A DNA stretch of 5,941 nucleotides, taken from positions 1 through 5,941 of the forward strand of contig JAZNTG010000056.1 of the NCBI GenBank assembly GCA_045591645.1, given 5' to 3'. A program made the position numbers and the translations under genes. Under the pieces are notes generated by a model that was not told the DNA's origin, did no database searches, and was given only the letters and a program-made list of their open reading frames with translations. Positions 5,752 through 5,941 of the stretch are shown here, one piece after another. Each line of letters begins with the position of its first letter. The first letter of the stretch is position 1. This DNA comes from SFWF01 sp045591645. GTDB taxonomy: Bacteria; Bacillota; Clostridia; Oscillospirales; Acutalibacteraceae.

Positions 5752-5806
5752 ATAACCAGTTCGATAAACTTGAATTTGTCTAATAGAAGTAAGGAGATGC
5801 AAAACA

Positions 5807-5941
5807 ATGAATAAAAACAAAATACTAAGTCTTGTTAATTCACATCGTAAAATCTTTTGTTTGTGCTCGAAAATTTATAATAGTATATCACCGAGAAATA
5901 AATTACACACAAAAGGAAGCAAGATTTCAATCGGAGTTTCT
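5807..5941 (+). CDS. Start of an unidentified protein, possibly a hexapeptide-repeat acyltransferase (cut by window end)
   Basis: An ATG at 5807 with AAGGAG (5791-5796) at 10-nt spacing opens a frame that stays open for 45 codons to the window edge. The visible part is basic (MNKNKILSLVNSHRKIFCLC...) and ends NKLHTKGSKISIGVS. A stretch of this kind, N-x-x-x-x-K-G-x-x-x-x-I-G, is often seen where a left-handed beta-helix acyltransferase begins its repeats, so a surface-polysaccharide acetyltransferase is one guess. Too little is visible to be sure. It is probably cargo of the element, with its own promoter. An ATG at 5797 gives only five codons and is not used. Confidence 0.5.
   Translation, partial: MNKNKILSLVNSHRKIFCLCSKIYNSISPRNKLHTKGSKISIGVS

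Larger units (their letters stand above)
3619..5941 (+). mobile_element. Serine-recombinase mobile element inserted in cotJC (left part; right end outside window)
   Basis: The left boundary is inferred from the abrupt end of cotJC homology at about 3613-3621, within or just after the codons for Glu64-Glu65. From there the DNA is visibly richer in A and T than the cotJ and spoIVA genes. It encodes two small ORFs, a large serine recombinase and the start of another gene, all on the + strand. No second copy of the junction sequence (GAAGAAT and flanks) and no remaining cotJC sequence occurs before 5941, so the element extends past the window. No terminal inverted repeats were found, as expected for serine-recombinase elements. 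Its total size and class (phage, transposon or conjugative element) cannot be judged. Confidence 0.75.

Overview
The window reads as chromosomal DNA from an endospore-forming member of the Clostridia, perhaps Oscillospiraceae-like. It carries a full-length spoIVA, a cotJA-cotJB-cotJC spore-coat cluster, a good match to a mother-cell sigma-E promoter, and strong AAGGAGG-type ribosome binding sites. The family-level placement is an inference from codon and base style, not from a marker gene.

Layout. Positions 1-194 hold no gene but are dense in hairpins: a nested three-tier inverted repeat (1-68), two related hairpin-plus-GGTCGAC units (71-125), a 22-nt stretch that looks like the 3' end of a tRNA including CCA (120-141), and a terminator-like hairpin (144-177). 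A FkbM-type methyltransferase with an N-terminal Rossmann-like domain follows (195-1223, +). It converges on spoIVA (1284-2762, -), and the two share a symmetrical terminator (1245-1282). spoIVA has a sigma-E-type promoter at 2795-2823. Divergent from it is the cotJ operon: cotJA (2933-3154), cotJB (3151-3420, ATGA overlap) and the first 65 codons of cotJC (3424-3621).

cotJC stops abruptly inside its di-metal-site motif (the E-E-F-x-H region). From about 3619 the sequence becomes visibly richer in A and T and changes character. It carries two small ORFs (49 and 48 codons) and a 584-residue large serine recombinase (3962-5716). After a further promoter there is the start of another gene, possibly a hexapeptide-repeat acyltransferase, which runs off the window at 5941. 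The right end of this insert is not in the window.

The most interesting reading is that a serine-recombinase element sits inside a mother-cell sporulation gene. This resembles skin in sigK and the SPbeta prophage in spsM, where developmentally timed excision rebuilds the gene. No terminator is visible between cotJC' and the recombinase, so cotJ operon transcription in the mother cell could also express the recombinase. Whether cotJC is repaired on excision or is simply dead cannot be decided without the right junction.
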